Counted from the first letter of the stretch, positions 1 through 11,652 are shown. The stretch is DNA of 64,000 nucleotides from Hordeum vulgare subsp. vulgare (GCF_904849725.1 NC_058520.1:397371993-397435992); one strand, 5' to 3'. Notes: generated by a model not told the origin, from the letters alone. Numbers and translations are program-made.

Positions 1-780
1 TTTCTGCAAGCTGCTGAAACAATATTGAAGGTAGCAAGTCTGTTAATCTGTCGATTGACTAATTTCTGTACTTTAGCTTCCAGTTTTACCTGATACAACT
101 AAAGTATGATTGTTGCAGGAAATAATATTTATAGATGCTGCCAAGAATTTGAAGGTACTACTGTTCTCCCATAGTTGTCACCTAGCAATATTTTATTTAA
201 GATGTAGAACTTGCTCTTTAGAAGGCATGCTTACTGTTAGCTGCTACCTTTTCATTGTGTTTATGAGATGCCTTTCCCATTCCGATATTTTTGTTTTGTT
301 TCCAGGGTGGCTCAGTTGATCTTTTTGTCGTCAACTCGTATGGCTCTGCTTATCAAGTATGGTCCTGATTTCGACTACTATGCTTGAATCATACATAAGC
401 CATCCATCATAATTAATGAACCTATCTTTTCAGGCTATTTTTATGTGTCTCTTGTTTCCATTCTTGTCAAAGTTATGGGGTATACCGTTCCATCTACTGC
501 CAACATATATCAGAGATGGTGCAGCCTGCTTTCTAAATATGGGATCGTTATCTGCTGGTAATTTTTCCCCAAGTTTCTAGGGCTTCTTCTCTGTCTCTTG
601 AGTTCTCTTCGTAATATTTGCCTTGATCTTTCTGGTGCATGCAATAATTTTCTTATTGGGTCTCTTGATCACTTGTCTCAGTTTGTGGTGCTAGATATTA
701 CTAGGGGGATAAATGCAGTTATCTCTTAAGAAAAGAAGTTAATAACTGCTGATTAACTACCATGCAGTATTGAGTTTCTG
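1..780 (+). other. Exon-like gene debris, unrecognised
   Basis: AT-rich sequence with several short coding-looking blocks bounded by splice-like AG and GT sites (about 118-161, 309-357 and 434-560). The block near 434-560 reads openly as GYFYVSLVSILVKVMG followed by about 25 more residues. I do not recognise its product. It lies directly upstream of the LCB2 exon but does not read like the LCB2 N-terminus. It may be fragments of other genes brought together by a transposon, or a diverged part of the same locus. No complete gene is supported. Confidence 0.35.
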
Positions 781-795
781 AAATTAGCTCTTAAT

Positions 796-931
796 AAAAG
801 AAAATGTCTTAACTTGGGTTCCTACAACTACCTTGGTTTTGCTGCAGCAGATGAGTACTGCACTCCTCGTGTTATCAAGTCACTCAAGAAATACTCTGCC
901 AGTACTTGCAGTGCCTGAGTTGATGGTGGTA
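796..931 (+). pseudogene. LCB2: Serine palmitoyltransferase LCB2 subunit, single exon fragment
   Basis: The forward frame reads KRKCLNLGSYNYLGF, then AAADEYCTPRVIKSLKKYSA, then STCSA, a stop, and VDGG. This is the highly conserved start of the catalytic domain of LCB2, the PLP-dependent subunit of serine palmitoyltransferase, which condenses serine with palmitoyl-CoA in the ER to begin sphingolipid synthesis. Plants normally have Arg just before VDGG; here that codon is TGA, consistent with CGA to TGA decay. The PLP-lysine region and the rest of the roughly 490-residue protein are absent downstream. I see no other LCB2 exon in the flanks, so this is a captured or stranded fragment, not a working gene. 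Identification is from family knowledge of this motif block and is strong; exon edges are approximate. Confidence 0.8.
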
Positions 932-1794
932 GGTAGGTGCTTGTTCTGTGATTAGTAACAAAAACTGTAGTTCCTTTGCATGATAGAACTGTTACTTGTG
1001 TCATATATAGTACTGAAGTTCACTGCTAGAAATAGTTGTGCATCACCTAATGTTGTCTTGTAATTGCAGGCAACTCTGGCGACAGAGACCCCCATGCCTG
1101 AAGCCTATTCACTGTAGTCTCTCATGTATGGTCAAGCAATCATGCAATTCAAACAATCACCATAGTATCTCGTTTGCTAACTTAATTGCTAAAAATAAAT
1201 TCTGTTTTGAACCAATCTGTCTCGAATTAAAATCAAGATAATTCTGTTATTTGATTGACCTAATCGCAAACTTACTTTTGAATTCGACATGGTTTCTTAG
1301 ATACTAGATTTTCCGTTAAGGTGTCAGATGACTAGCTTGAAGAATACAGAGCCAAAGAATTAGCTTTGCCTTGTTAAGTTATCTCCCCTAATGTGTAATG
1401 TTTATGTCATCTCATGCCACGACAGTCACTATTCAAAATGGGGCAACCAGCATCATCCGTCAGTGTGTCATTTAGTTTGCCAAATTGCATGGAGTTCGCA
1501 CCTTAATCCTTAAACATCCTGTGTCACAAGTACAAATGCTATCAATAATTCTACGAGTGTCTTAGGTTGCTGCATGGTCATGACTGTTTTCTTAGTATTA
1601 GCATATTCCTTGCTCCACCGCCCACCTCCTCAACTCCATCAGGCAAGTACAAAGAAAACCATCCATATATAGCATCTATTCTCTGTTGACTACCAAGTTG
1701 GGGTCATTGTTGCAACTAGAGTAAAATTTGTGGAGATTCAACTAATCAAGATTAGCGAGATATTCTTAGAAATAATCTTAATCTAGTTACCCAC

Positions 1795-1925
1795 CGTGTT
1801 TCTAAATATAAGCATTTTAAGAGGTTTCAATACGGATTACATACTCTAGGATATATGTATATACATCTGCATGTACGTAGTTCGTATTGAAATATTAAAA
1901 AAATGCTTATATTTAGAAATGGAGT
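1795..1925. mobile_element. Stowaway (Tc1/mariner) MITE, degenerate
   Basis: A roughly 130-bp inverted repeat. The left arm begins TGTTTCTAAATATAAGCATT and the right arm ends ATGCTTATATTTAGAAATGG; the arms pair over about 45 bp with an AT-rich centre. The sequence matches the common grass Stowaway type whose ends read CTCC(G)TTTCTAAATATAAG. It is non-coding and would be mobilised in trans by a mariner transposase. The outermost CTCCCTCCG is partly eroded, so the TA target duplication cannot be fixed. Confidence 0.8.
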
Positions 1926-2077
1926 GAATAGTTTCTGTGTCAAACAACTTCTATTAATCGTACGTGTGTTAGTAGCAGCCTGAAATCCAGTGGTTCGTAC
2001 TAGTTGTAGCTGAGTAGGTTCATGATAACAGTGTACACGTACCAAGTTCAGTTTAGTTCTGAGTGTGAGAGATTTGA

Positions 2078-2122
2078 TACTCCCTCCGATCCATACTAAG
2101 TGTCGATGTACTCCCTCAGTAA
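2078..2122. mobile_element. Stowaway MITE terminal remnant
   Basis: The block TACTCCCTCCGATCCATACT is the canonical terminal inverted repeat of grass Stowaway MITEs, followed within 30 bp by a second CTCCCTC. The pairing arm is not found nearby, so this is an end fragment or two juxtaposed ends. Confidence 0.55.
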
Positions 2123-2249
2123 GAGATTTGAACTTCCTGCTATATGTTACTACCACTTCTTTTCTGTAAGTGTTAGTACCACTGCTCCATCCATTTATTA
2201 GTATCAATTGTTGTATTGTAGACTTAATTGTGTTGGTTCCTCTTTTGCA

Positions 2250-2312
2250 GAAGCTCAAGTGTGAAGTGTGAAGCCGTGAAGTGTGAACCCAAGTGTGAAG
2301 CTGTGAAGTCTT
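2250..2312 (+). repeat. Short tandem repeats of GAAGTGTGAA type
   Basis: The units AAGTGTGAAG, AAGTGTGAAG, CCGTGAAGTGTGAA and AAGTGTGAAGCTGTGAAG follow each other over about 60 bp. Such blocks are common downstream of CACTA transposase genes, which fits the CACTA terminus starting a few hundred bases further on. No coding role is visible. Confidence 0.5.
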
Positions 2313-2529
2313 ACTCAGTTTAGAGTAGCATATTGTAGAACATATGTGTTGTAAAGATTGTAATAGATTTATTTAGTCGTATATTCAATCAATTTTATGT
2401 GTTCTTAGTTCTATTTGAAATTCATTCTTGGATTGAAAGTGGTCAAAAAGACAATATATTAGTATTAAATTTAGGTTGATTTTAAGTTTGTGCTGTCACC
2501 TGTATTGGATCAGATATATTTGTGCCTTC

Positions 2530-3062
2530 ATATTGCTAAAGATCAAAATGTAAAAATCTCGAGGCCCAAAATTTTGAGATCAGCATGACATGTTGGACCA
2601 GTACAAAAATAAAATGGCCAAAAAAGAAAAGCAATAGAAAGTAAAAGGCCACAAACCAAAATTCGATTTTTTTTACTAAAGTGGCTGTAAATAGGCCAAG
2701 GCCCAAAAAGAAGCCCAATAAGAAAAGCCCAAAAAAATAAAACAAGCCCCATGTGATCAATTGAAATGGGTTGGGCTGATTTCAACCATGACGTTTTAAT
2801 TTTGTCGTAATATTGCCACGTAGGACTGCCACGTAGGACTGGGTTGGATTGCCAACGACGATTTAGGATCGTCGTAAAGGTTACGACGATCCAGGAATCG
2901 TTGTAAAGGTTACGACGATTTTGATCATAACATCGCTGCTGTTCATTTGTGACGCCCCGTTTTCGACGTTTGGTTTTTCATCGTGAGATCGTCGTAAACT
3001 AAAAACCGTGACGATGTAGCGATGAAAATATAGCGTTGTGTGTTAGCATGTTCCTTGTAGTG
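2530..3062. mobile_element. CACTA transposon 3' terminal region
   Basis: The segment ends CCTTGTAGTG at 3062, the signature CACTA 3' terminus. The preceding 270 bp carry repeated subterminal motifs: copies of ACGACGAT and CGTCGTAA in both orientations, and a direct repeat of GCCACGTAGGACTG at about 2815-2844. The 3 bp after the end are TCT. No matching CACTAC start preceded by TCT was found upstream, so the other end is probably outside the window and the LCB2 and MITE material may lie inside this transposon. The subterminal repeats differ from those of the other CACTA elements here, so it is a separate family. Confidence 0.6.
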
Positions 3063-3810
3063 TCTAAGTAGCTGAAAAAGCCTCCGCCAAGTTGTAGGGA
3101 GATTATCTTCTTTAATTTGCACAAAGTTAAATATTTCCTGTAAATCAACTTGTTCTTATGAGCAGGAAAACATTTTTCAGAGATGTAATAAAGCATATCC
3201 TGGGGACTACACACACAACCAGGAGCAACAGAAACAAACCATTCCTTGTCTTGGATTTTTAGCAAGAAAGGAAAAAAGCTTAAGGATATAATAGTAGCGT
3301 ATCTTTTTGTCGTTGGTGAACATAGCAACAATATCATTCAGTTTCATAAGGTGTTTGGCCATAGTTTCATTTCCATAACCATGAAAAGGATCAGACTCTA
3401 CTATAGGAATTAGTTCAGGGTCTATAACAAATTGATAGTCCTTATCAGTGACAAATATAGGAGAAATAGCGAATTTAGGATGATGTTTTATTTTCTCCAA
3501 CATAGATTTTTCTTTTAGTTTGCATAGTAATCTTTTCAAATGATCTCTATCTTTGCAAGCAAGAATGTCCCTAGCTACCTCACCAAACATAACATAACCT
3601 TTAGGTACATAAGGTAATTCAAATCTATTAGGAGGACGAGGTGTAACATGTGATTCAAAGTCTTCATCAGTTCCAGCATTTTCAAGTTGCTAGCTCTAGC
3701 AATATGAGTATCAAGCAATTCACTCAGTGACATAGTTTTAGTTCCAGCATGTGTAGCAATAGTATCATGATTAATTTGAGAAGTAGCATCATCAAGTTCA
3801 TGTGACATAT
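3063..3810 (-). pseudogene. Gypsy gag, frameshifted (element F)
   Basis: The minus strand encodes, across at least three frames, gag of a Triticeae gypsy family (Fatima/Sabrina-type). It opens with MSHELDDATSQINHDTIATH and TMSLSELLDTHIARASN, continues with FGEVARDILACKDRDHLKRL and IKHHPKFAISPIFVTDKDYQ, and then FVSVAPGCVCSPQDMLYYIS with EKCFPAHKN. The last part matches the gag core, where the family has SLDPGCVRSPQDM. Frames change near 3600 and near 3300. The gene stops at the CACTA end at 3062, so the rest of gag and all of pol are missing. It would have formed the retroviral-like particle. It lies just downstream (minus strand) of the PBS and LTR at 3990-6104. Confidence 0.75.
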
Positions 3811-3994
3811 GAGGATGATCAACAAGTGGTGGTGTAAAAAGCTAATTCAAAATAGTAGGTGAATCAAAAGTAGAGCTAGATGACACTTCCTTACCTCCTC
3901 TCGTGTGAGAGGGGACGATCTTAGTTCAATTATCTTTCAAGTTCCTCATAGTGGAAATTGTATATCCTCAGGTCAACACTATGAATAAAGCTAT

Positions 3995-4024
3995 GCTCCC
4001 AGCAACACAACAAGAAATAAGTCT
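3995..4024 (-). other. Decayed primer binding site of element F
   Basis: Read on the minus strand, the bases after the LTR end are AAGACTTATTTCTTGTTGTG then TTGCTGGGAGCATAGC. The family normally has TGGCGCCGTTGCCGGGGA here. The changes are mostly C to T (and one loss), as expected from deamination of methylated CG sites. This places the LTR to the right as the 5' LTR of a minus-strand element. Confidence 0.6.
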
Positions 4025-6104
4025 TGATAACCCACAAGTATAGGGGAACGCGACAGTCTTCACGGGGTAGTATTTCACCCGAATTTATTGATTTGGCACA
4101 AGGGTAGCCAAAGAATATTTATTGGCCGTAACAGTTGACTTGCCAATTCAACTGCACCTAGCATATCCCTCTGCAACAAGGATTTAGTAGCACAACAAAT
4201 GATAGTAGTAACAGTAACAGTGATAGCAACAATTTTGTAACAGTAGTAATAGTAAAAATTGAGTAGCAGGTGTGACAGCAGCCGCAACAGTAATAACTTA
4301 GCAAGATTAGTATATATAAAAGCGTAGGCACGTGGTTCGGTGATGGATAATGATTTATGTGACATTGATCATGTAACAGTTACACACTAGGGCGACACAT
4401 AACTAGCTCCAATTCATCGATATATGTAGGCATGTATTCCGTATATAGTCATACGTGCTTGCGATAAGAACTTGCATGACATTTTTTTCCTACCCTCCCG
4501 TGGCAGGGGGGTCCTATTGGAAACTTAGGGATATTAAGGCCTCCTTTTAATAGAGAACCAGAACAAAGCATTAACACATAGTGAATACAGGAACTCCTCA
4601 AACTACGACAATCACCGGAAATAATCCCAATTATTGTCACCTTGGGGTATGCAGATCAACACACATAATAGGTGCATACCACTTGCAAGATAGGATCTAA
4701 ATGCTTTTCATATTCAGAGAGAACATAATAAGTTTAGGTCTGAAATCATGGCACTCGGGCCCTAGTGACAAGTATTAAGCTTAGCAAAGTCATAGCAACA
4801 TCAACCTCACAACATAGTGGATAATAGGGATCAAGCCCTATGAAACTTAACTCGATTACATGATCAATCTCATCGAAATGTCATCACCAGTTAGCGAAAC
4901 TAATAGGGAATAACTCACACCCGATGGTGACCATCATGGAATTTTTGATGGAGAGGGGTTGATGATGACGATGACCACAAATCCCCCTCTTCGGAGCCAC
5001 AAATGGACTCCAGGTTGGCCCTCCCGAGGAAGAACAGGAGGTGTCGGTGCCTCTGTCTCATAAACAAGATGAAATATTCTCTTTGAATTTGTCTCTGAAG
5101 ATTAGAATTTATAGGACTGGAATTAGGGCCGAAGGAGCCACGTAGTCCCCACACACCATTAGGGCACACCCACGGGTGTGGGAGCGCCCAATTGGCTTGT
5201 GGCTCACAGGCAGCCCCGTGTGGTGGATCTTCTCTCCAAAATACATTGTATATTTCAGAAATAGTTCACAAAAAGTTTCATCAAATTCCGAGAACTTTTA
5301 TTTCTGCACAAAAATAACACCAAGGTAGTTCTTCTGAAAAGAGCGGCAGTCCGGGTTAGTTCCATTCAAATCATGCAAATTAGAGTGACACGGAACTAGC
5401 TCCAATTCATCAATATAATGTAGGCATGTATTCTGTATATAGTCATACATGCTTGCGATAAGAACTTACATGACATCTTTTATCATACCCTCCCATGGCA
5501 GTGGGTTCCTATTGGAAACTAAGCGATATTAAGGACTCCTTTTAATAGAAAACCGTAACAAAGATTAACACATGGTGAATACCTGAACACGTCAAACTAC
5601 AACAATCACTCGAAAGAATCCCAATTTTTGTAACCTTGGGGTATGCGGATCAAGACACGTAATAGGTAACTACAACTTGCAAGATAGGATCAAAATCACT
5701 CTCATATTCATGAAAACATAATTTGTTCAGATATGAAATCATGACACTCGGGCCCTAGTGACAAGCATTAAGCATAGCAAAGTCATAGTAGCATCAATTT
5801 GAGAACATAGTTGATAATAGGGATCATGCCTTATCAACCTAATGTCAATTACACGATCTCTCTCATCCAATCCCACCATCGTCCAACAAGCCTAATAAGG
5901 AACTACTCACTCCCGGTCGTCATCATCATGGCGGTGTTGATGCAGAAGAGTTGGTGATGACGACGACGACGAATTCCCCTCTCCGGAGTTCCAAACGGAC
6001 TCCAAGTCAGCCCATCGGGCGAAGCACGAGAGCGGGCGGCGGCTCCATTCGTGAAACACGATGAAAATTTACCTCTATTTTTTCTCCCAAGATGTGATTA
6101 TATA
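4025..6104 (-). repeat. LTR of gypsy element F, with internal duplication
   Basis: The sequence starts TGATAACCCACAAGTATAGG, the reverse complement of the typical LTR end CCTATACTTGTGGGTTATCA of Fatima/Sabrina-type elements. About 4395-5115 is repeated at about 5388-6100 (both copies contain AACTAGCTCCAATTCATC, then TAGGCATGTATTC, and later CACTCGGGCCCTAGTGACAA); the copies differ by roughly 10-15 percent by eye. The second copy is cut at 6104 by the insertion of element A, so the LTR start (minus strand) is not contiguous here. LTRs carry the promoter and polyadenylation signals of the element. Confidence 0.7.
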
Positions 6105-7524
6105 TGTCACAACCCCAAAAATTCGATAATATTTTTATGAAATAAATTATTGCCTAGAATAAAGTTTTTGAGAAATATATTGCTTCATGGCTCTTTTCAA
6201 AGCATCTTTACAAAACTTTTCCTTTCTAGTGGCATTTTTAAAGATCATTTAGTGCTTGGTTCCTTACTTGAGATTATTTTAATCCCTTATTTAATTAAAT
6301 GGGGATATTTTAAAATTGGCCATGTTTGTTTTATTTCAATTTCTGTAATTCTTTGTTTATTTCAAGGCCACTCCTTTTCCCTAATCATATAGTTCTTCCC
6401 CAAGTACAAGTTTTTAAATTATGTTGGGACTTAAGTGATTGCATAAAAACATTTATTTTATTCTCACAAGTTCATTGGTGATCCTTTTTATAAATATTTT
6501 TTACTAAAGTTTGTCTTATTCAAAAATGACTTTAAATTCCTTTAAGAACATGTTTTACACTACAACCCCTAGATATAACCTTTCAAAAATTCCACAACAA
6601 TTTGGGGATGTCAAGTGATGCATGAGATTCACTTTTATGCAAAAACCCAACTATGCGCTTTGGAAAAATTTATCAAAACAACCACTTTTCTGTTCTGGTC
6701 CAGCTTAGTACTTTGTACTACAACCATGTTATGCCTTGCTCAAATTGCCTTGAGATTTTTCCTGCTTGTAGAACACCCTACCAAAACCTTAAGTCCATGA
6801 GTTGAGCCCCATTGGAGGATTTTCAATGCATGTAATAACAGGCTAAACCTGCTATCCAGAATTGATTCTCTCAAAACTTTGCATTAACAAGTTGAACCTT
6901 TTGCCAAACTAACTCGACCATCATGACAAACACCTAGAGAGACTGATCTGGAAATTTGGGTTGACATCAAAGCTACTTAGAAGCCAGTGGCATTTCATCA
7001 AGCACCTATGGTGTATGGCCAGTTTTGGCATGAGTTTTAGTCTCACTGTGGAATTGTTCAGTGCCAAACCAGCGCGTCCCTCAATCACCATTCATCCTAT
7101 AACCTGGTACCGTGTAACCTCACAGGTAGTGGACACAACTGGCATGCACTGGCATTTCGTAGAACACTTGTCGTGCATGCCCAGAGCACACGTTTTGCAC
7201 GCGTGCACCCGAGCTGCCGCGTCCACTTGCTCATGCCCATGGATAGCCGCAAATCCGCGTCAAGCCCTCGACAAGTTTTCCCGTTCTGAAGCACCCGAAG
7301 CACCGGTGCTTCTGGCAATGCCGCTGCGGATGGTGCCTCGCCTCGGCTCTGCCATGACCAGCACCACCCAAACACTCCCCGAGCGCCAACTTCACCATTG
7401 GTCCCTCCCCCTGCATCGTCGTCCTGCTATTGCGCCCTGTTGCCGCCCAGTGCACCTGAGCATCGCCAGAAGGTTGTCGCCGACGTTCCTATCCTTTGTC
7501 GTCGCAAAACCTACCTAAACCAGC

Positions 7525-7532
7525 TATAAATA
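7525..7532 (+). promoter_or_regulatory. TATA box in LTR of element A
   Basis: CTATAAATAG in a GC-rich context, about 1.4 kb into the LTR, is the likely core promoter. The same sequence occurs at the same place in the 3' LTR (45046-45053). A pyrimidine-rich CCATCACCCTCTCTC follows by about 30 bp, a plausible transcription start region. Confidence 0.65.
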
Positions 7533-9201
7533 GCCCCCCGGAAGCTGTTGTGTGCTCCATCACCCTCTCTCAGCCCGTAGTGAGCCTCCGAGGAAGCCAA
7601 TTTGACCTTGACAACCTTTTCTTCCGTCTCCGGCCACCGCAGCCACCGGAGAGCCTCAAGTGAAATTCACCACCATCGTAGTCGTTCCTCCCCCGCAAAC
7701 TACACCAGAGCAACCCTCGAGCCCCCACGATCCCGTCTGCCACTCCTGGTTGCTCGGGATCCCACTGCGAGCAACTACTGGTGTTGCCAGCACTGCCGTC
7801 CGTCGGAGCCTTCGCCATCGGTGACCCCTTGCACCTGCGCGCCCTTGAAGACCACCAAGAGGACCACGAGAACCTCCGGGATCCATTCCCACGCATCACA
7901 TCTCGCGATCATAGCCAGCCACCGGCGGGAGGCACCGGAGCACTGCCCAATTCCTGCAGCATGAGGAAGAGGACGAACCCGATTGGTGGCCCCCACCTGT
8001 CAGTCAGCCAACAAAGCCCCGAGTGGCGCAGCCTCTCTTGATACGTTTTCCCTTCATTAAAGCGTATTCGGGTTGAAGCGTTTTCCTTTGGTATGTTTTC
8101 TTCTCTGGAAAGCGTAAAACGCACCGAGACGTTTACTTTTTTGTGTGCTTTCAAAATCAGGTTTGACCAAAAACTTTGACCGGCCACAACTTTTTAAATA
8201 AAACTCCAAATCAATTAATTCTTTTTCCTGCCTCTCTAAAAATTCCTCTAGTTTATTTAGAGTATTCAAACAACGTTTATGTGCTGTTTTGGAATTGCGT
8301 GTTGAATGGTATTATTTTCAAAATAGGAAATTGGAGAGAGGAAACATCCTTCAAGATGTGGGGGTGCACACCACTCTCCTCAACTCCAAAGGCATGAATC
8401 TTGAACTTTGATTTGCATAAAGTTGTGTGATGTTTGATGTGGTGCATTGATTACGTGAGTTTGGGTTATGTTGATAAAAACACCACGTAAAATCCTACTT
8501 GCATGAGTGCATGTGATGGATAATTATGTTTCCGAAGATATGTGATGCAAGTGGTGAGTGGGTACTGCCTCATGCCTCGTATGCCATATGATCTAGACAA
8601 CCTCGGAGAATGGTTGGTCGGGGTGAATAGGAGACCATGGGTTCACATCTCGTGGGAAGAGAGTGGTCAGAGAAAGCATGTCGGGGTGTGATGGTAGTAA
8701 TAGTGAGGTAATTCTTTCAGCAAGATTGTGTGGTACAAACCCTTGCAGGAAATCTTAAACCTCCTCAGTCGACCACAGATTGAGTCTTGTTTGTGTGTCG
8801 CCTTACTTTTCGTGCTGCCACAGGTCTTCCAGGAAGGGAATACGGTTTAGTAGGTCGTAATCCTATTACTAGGTACACACCAAGTAGAGAGGCCGGGATG
8901 AAGGTATCCATGGCCCTGGACTAAATCCAGTCATCCGGTTAGGGGGCATGGGTGTTTCCGGTCTCGGACCGAGAGGGAATGGCGATTCCCATGTAGCGCG
9001 TGTTATAAATTTGATCCCATGTTTGTCGAGGTTGGAGCCTCCCCTCTTATGGTTTTTCCCTGGCAGCGTAGCCCGGGTGAGGCCGGTCTTCGCGGGGGAA
9101 AAATGGGTGTGTACAAGTTCTGAGTGTTTACTTCTGAGATACCGTACGCGGGATTAGTCCGCGTTACAATTGAAACCCGTGTGATGTGGGTAAAGAGTAC
9201 A

Positions 9202-9251
9202 CCCTCCGCAGAGTCAAAACTATTCGAGTAGCCATGTCCACGGTCAAGGAC
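9202..9251 (+). promoter_or_regulatory. Shared palindromic LTR motif, copy in element A
   Basis: The block contains CTCCGCAGAGTC, then AACTATTCGAGTAGCCATGT, then CCACGGTCAAGGAC. The same ordered blocks occur in the LTRs of G (both copies, minus strand) and H. The intact forms include the palindromes CTCTGCAGAG and ATTCGAAT and the inverted pair GTCC...GGAC. Function is unknown; conservation between unrelated LTR contexts suggests a regulatory or structural role. Confidence 0.6.
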
Positions 9252-9469
9252 GACTGGTTGACTAGTCAAGTGTCGGTCTGAGTGTCGATCTTTGGAGGAA
9301 TTGAAATTTAAAGAGCATGATGTGTGTGAAAACCGAGATGATAAGTATTATTTTTGTTATGAATTCTGTGATGGACTAATCATGTGTGGTATATGGATTT
9401 GTTAGAGTATCCTTGGGACGGTTCTACCTCCTGGATACTCGATATCTTTATTGTTTTATTTTGCCCTTT

Positions 9470-9630
9470 CTCTCGTGTCGCTCAGACGCACGACTGTGGC
9501 AAATGTTATTACTTTCATATGAGCCCTTTATGTGGCGTCGCTCCAATGCCCAACTGTGCCATGTTAGTAGTATTCCATTGACAAGTCCTTTTATGTGGTG
9601 TCGCTAAGACGCCCAACTGTGGCTTGTGTT
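9470..9630 (+). repeat. ~62-bp tandem repeat in LTR of element A
   Basis: Three imperfect units share GTCGCTCAGACGC(A/C)C(A)ACTGTG followed by CCTTTTATGTGG-type spacers, at about 9477, 9537 and 9599. A fourth degenerate piece reads GAGACGCCCGATCGAC near 9655. It lies between the shared palindromic motif and the mini-CACTA insertion. Confidence 0.6.
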
Positions 9631-11558
9631 ACTTGTTTTTTCGATGTGTCACCTGAGACGCCCGATCGACAAGCTTATAATTGATTATTAACCTTCCTTG
9701 CTTGTTTATACATTATTGGTGGGAATGGTTTATCTGCATGAATGCATCCATGAATTAATTATTATGGCACGATAGAGTCATTAAGTGAATTATGCATGCA
9801 TCTCACCTGCTCTAACTTATTCGTTTTCTTGATGTTTGCAAGTACATTCAAAGTACTCACTGGCTTGTCCCTGGCTATTGTCTGGGCCAGATTTCATCGG
9901 AGAGGAACACGATGTCGTCAAGCCCGAAGATCTAGGAGTCGAGGATAGCAGCCTTGTGAGATAGGAATTTATCTAGGTCAGCTGTTTCTATGGGAATGGA
10001 GTCCCATGGGCACTGGAGATTCCTCGAGTCGCTTCCGCCGTCAGCCTCACACTTTTGTCCAAACCAGTAGACACTACACGGATCAAGGAATTTGCCATCT
10101 GCCTAATCTTTGCCGTCCACTAGCACACGGAAAAGGGGCGGTGGGCCCAGTAGACGACAAAGGCTGCCGTTAACACTTGACGACTCTGTCTCGTGTGGCT
10201 GTCGTCCATTCTCTTTGCCGTACGCCCCCCACACGACAAATTTTCTTTGCCGTCCCTGATGCGTCTCCAACATATCTATAATTTTTGATGGTTCCATGCT
10301 ATTATCTTGTCAAACTTTGGATGTTCTGTATGCATTTTATATCTTTTTTGGGACTAACTTATTAAATCAGTGCCAAGTGTCAGTTCCTGTTTTTTCGTGT
10401 TTTTGACCTTTTTCACAGGAGAATATTAAACGGAGTCCAAACGGAATAAAACCTCCGAAAAGATTTTTTTCCGGAATAGAAGATACGCAGGATGCTTGGG
10501 AACCAAGGCAAAGGGCACCAGGCGAGGCCACAAGCCCCCTAGCCGCGACCAAGGGGGCGCGCCTAGCAGGATTGTGGGCCCCCTGTGGCTCCTTTGCCCT
10601 ACTTCTTCCGCCTATAAATCCCCGAAAATTCTGAAACCATGAGAGAGAGCCACGAAAATACTTTTCCGTCGCCGCAAGCTTCTTTCTCCGCAAGATCCCA
10701 TCTCGGGCAAGTTCTGGTGCCCTGCCGAAGGGGGGATTCGGACACGGAGGGCTTCTTCGTCAACACCATTGCCTCTCCGATGATGCGTGAGTAGTTCACC
10801 ATAGACCTTCGGGTCCATAGTTAGTAGCTAGATGGCTTCTTCTCTCTCTCTTGGATCTTCAATACAAAGTTCTCCATGATCTTCTGTCGGGACCCCGACT
10901 AGCAAGTCGAGTTCGCCGTGCCATTGACCCCAAGGATCAATGTTCACTGAACACAGATACTGAATAATAGAGTCTTACATCCAAGTACCGAAATTATTAC
11001 ATCGAACGACCAGAAGGTCGGGTTCAATAGCAAGTCCTAAAGCCAAATTAAACGGATACATCGAGTAGCGGAAACTCGTAAGGGCTGAGCGGTGCCCATG
11101 CCATCAAGCCTACACCGACAGGCATTCTGACTTGGAAGCGTCCTAGATCGCAGGTTCGTCTCCGACGGCGTACTCATCGCCAAACTCCGGTCCTTCCATG
11201 TCTGGTCAATAGCATAACCAGTGGCAAGCCAATGAGTACTTTGAATGTACTCGGAAACAGCCCATGATATGAATATATTTGGTAAGGAATAACAGTAACA
11301 TGCTTCTTTAGTGGAATGCAATGTGGTGGCATGATCAGGTATATGCAACAAGTTAAAGAATTTATTTTTAAGAACAGGTTACAGATACCAACATATCTGA
11401 CAAGGGTTGAACACACCGGGTTCACCCTATATGCCAAGTCATCGAACTTGTCATAACCTCAAGGTAACAATGAGGGCTAAACCATCCGGGTTTACCCTAT
11501 ATGTCAAGTCACCGAACTTGATCATATTATTATGATCATCATAACAACACTTTTTAAC

Positions 11559-11601
11559 ACCACACACACACACACACGCACACACACACACACACACACA
11601 C
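11559..11601. repeat. CA microsatellite in LTR of G
   Basis: A run of CA dinucleotides with one interruption (CACGCA), 43 bp. The same site in the other LTR (21572-21605) carries a shorter, uninterrupted run, so the tract has changed length since insertion. Confidence 0.9.
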
Positions 11602-11652
11602 TTGGTTTATGCGGAAACACAGGACGTAGTTTAAGCAGCACCACCCAACTGT

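Larger units (their letters stand above)
6105..10071 (+). repeat. 5' LTR of element A, first segment
   Basis: This segment starts TGTCACAACCCCAAAAATTC and aligns with the 3' LTR at 43607-45709 for its first 2.1 kb. The LTR is cut by the mini-CACTA at 10072 and resumes at 25600. It contains a TATA box, a ~62-bp tandem repeat and the shared palindromic motif listed separately. Several open frames in 6960-8040 run through GC-rich U3/leader sequence and are not genes. Confidence 0.8.

Noticed and set aside
796..931. A functional serine palmitoyltransferase gene
   Set aside because: Only one exon is recognisable, and it has an in-frame stop.
7097..7899. Antisense frames facing 7100-7900
   Set aside because: Shadows of GC-rich LTR leader sequence, with no independent support.
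6961..8041. Frames of 100-185 codons downstream of position 6961
   Set aside because: They are within the 5' LTR of element A around its TATA box; the 3' LTR copy does not preserve the same frames.
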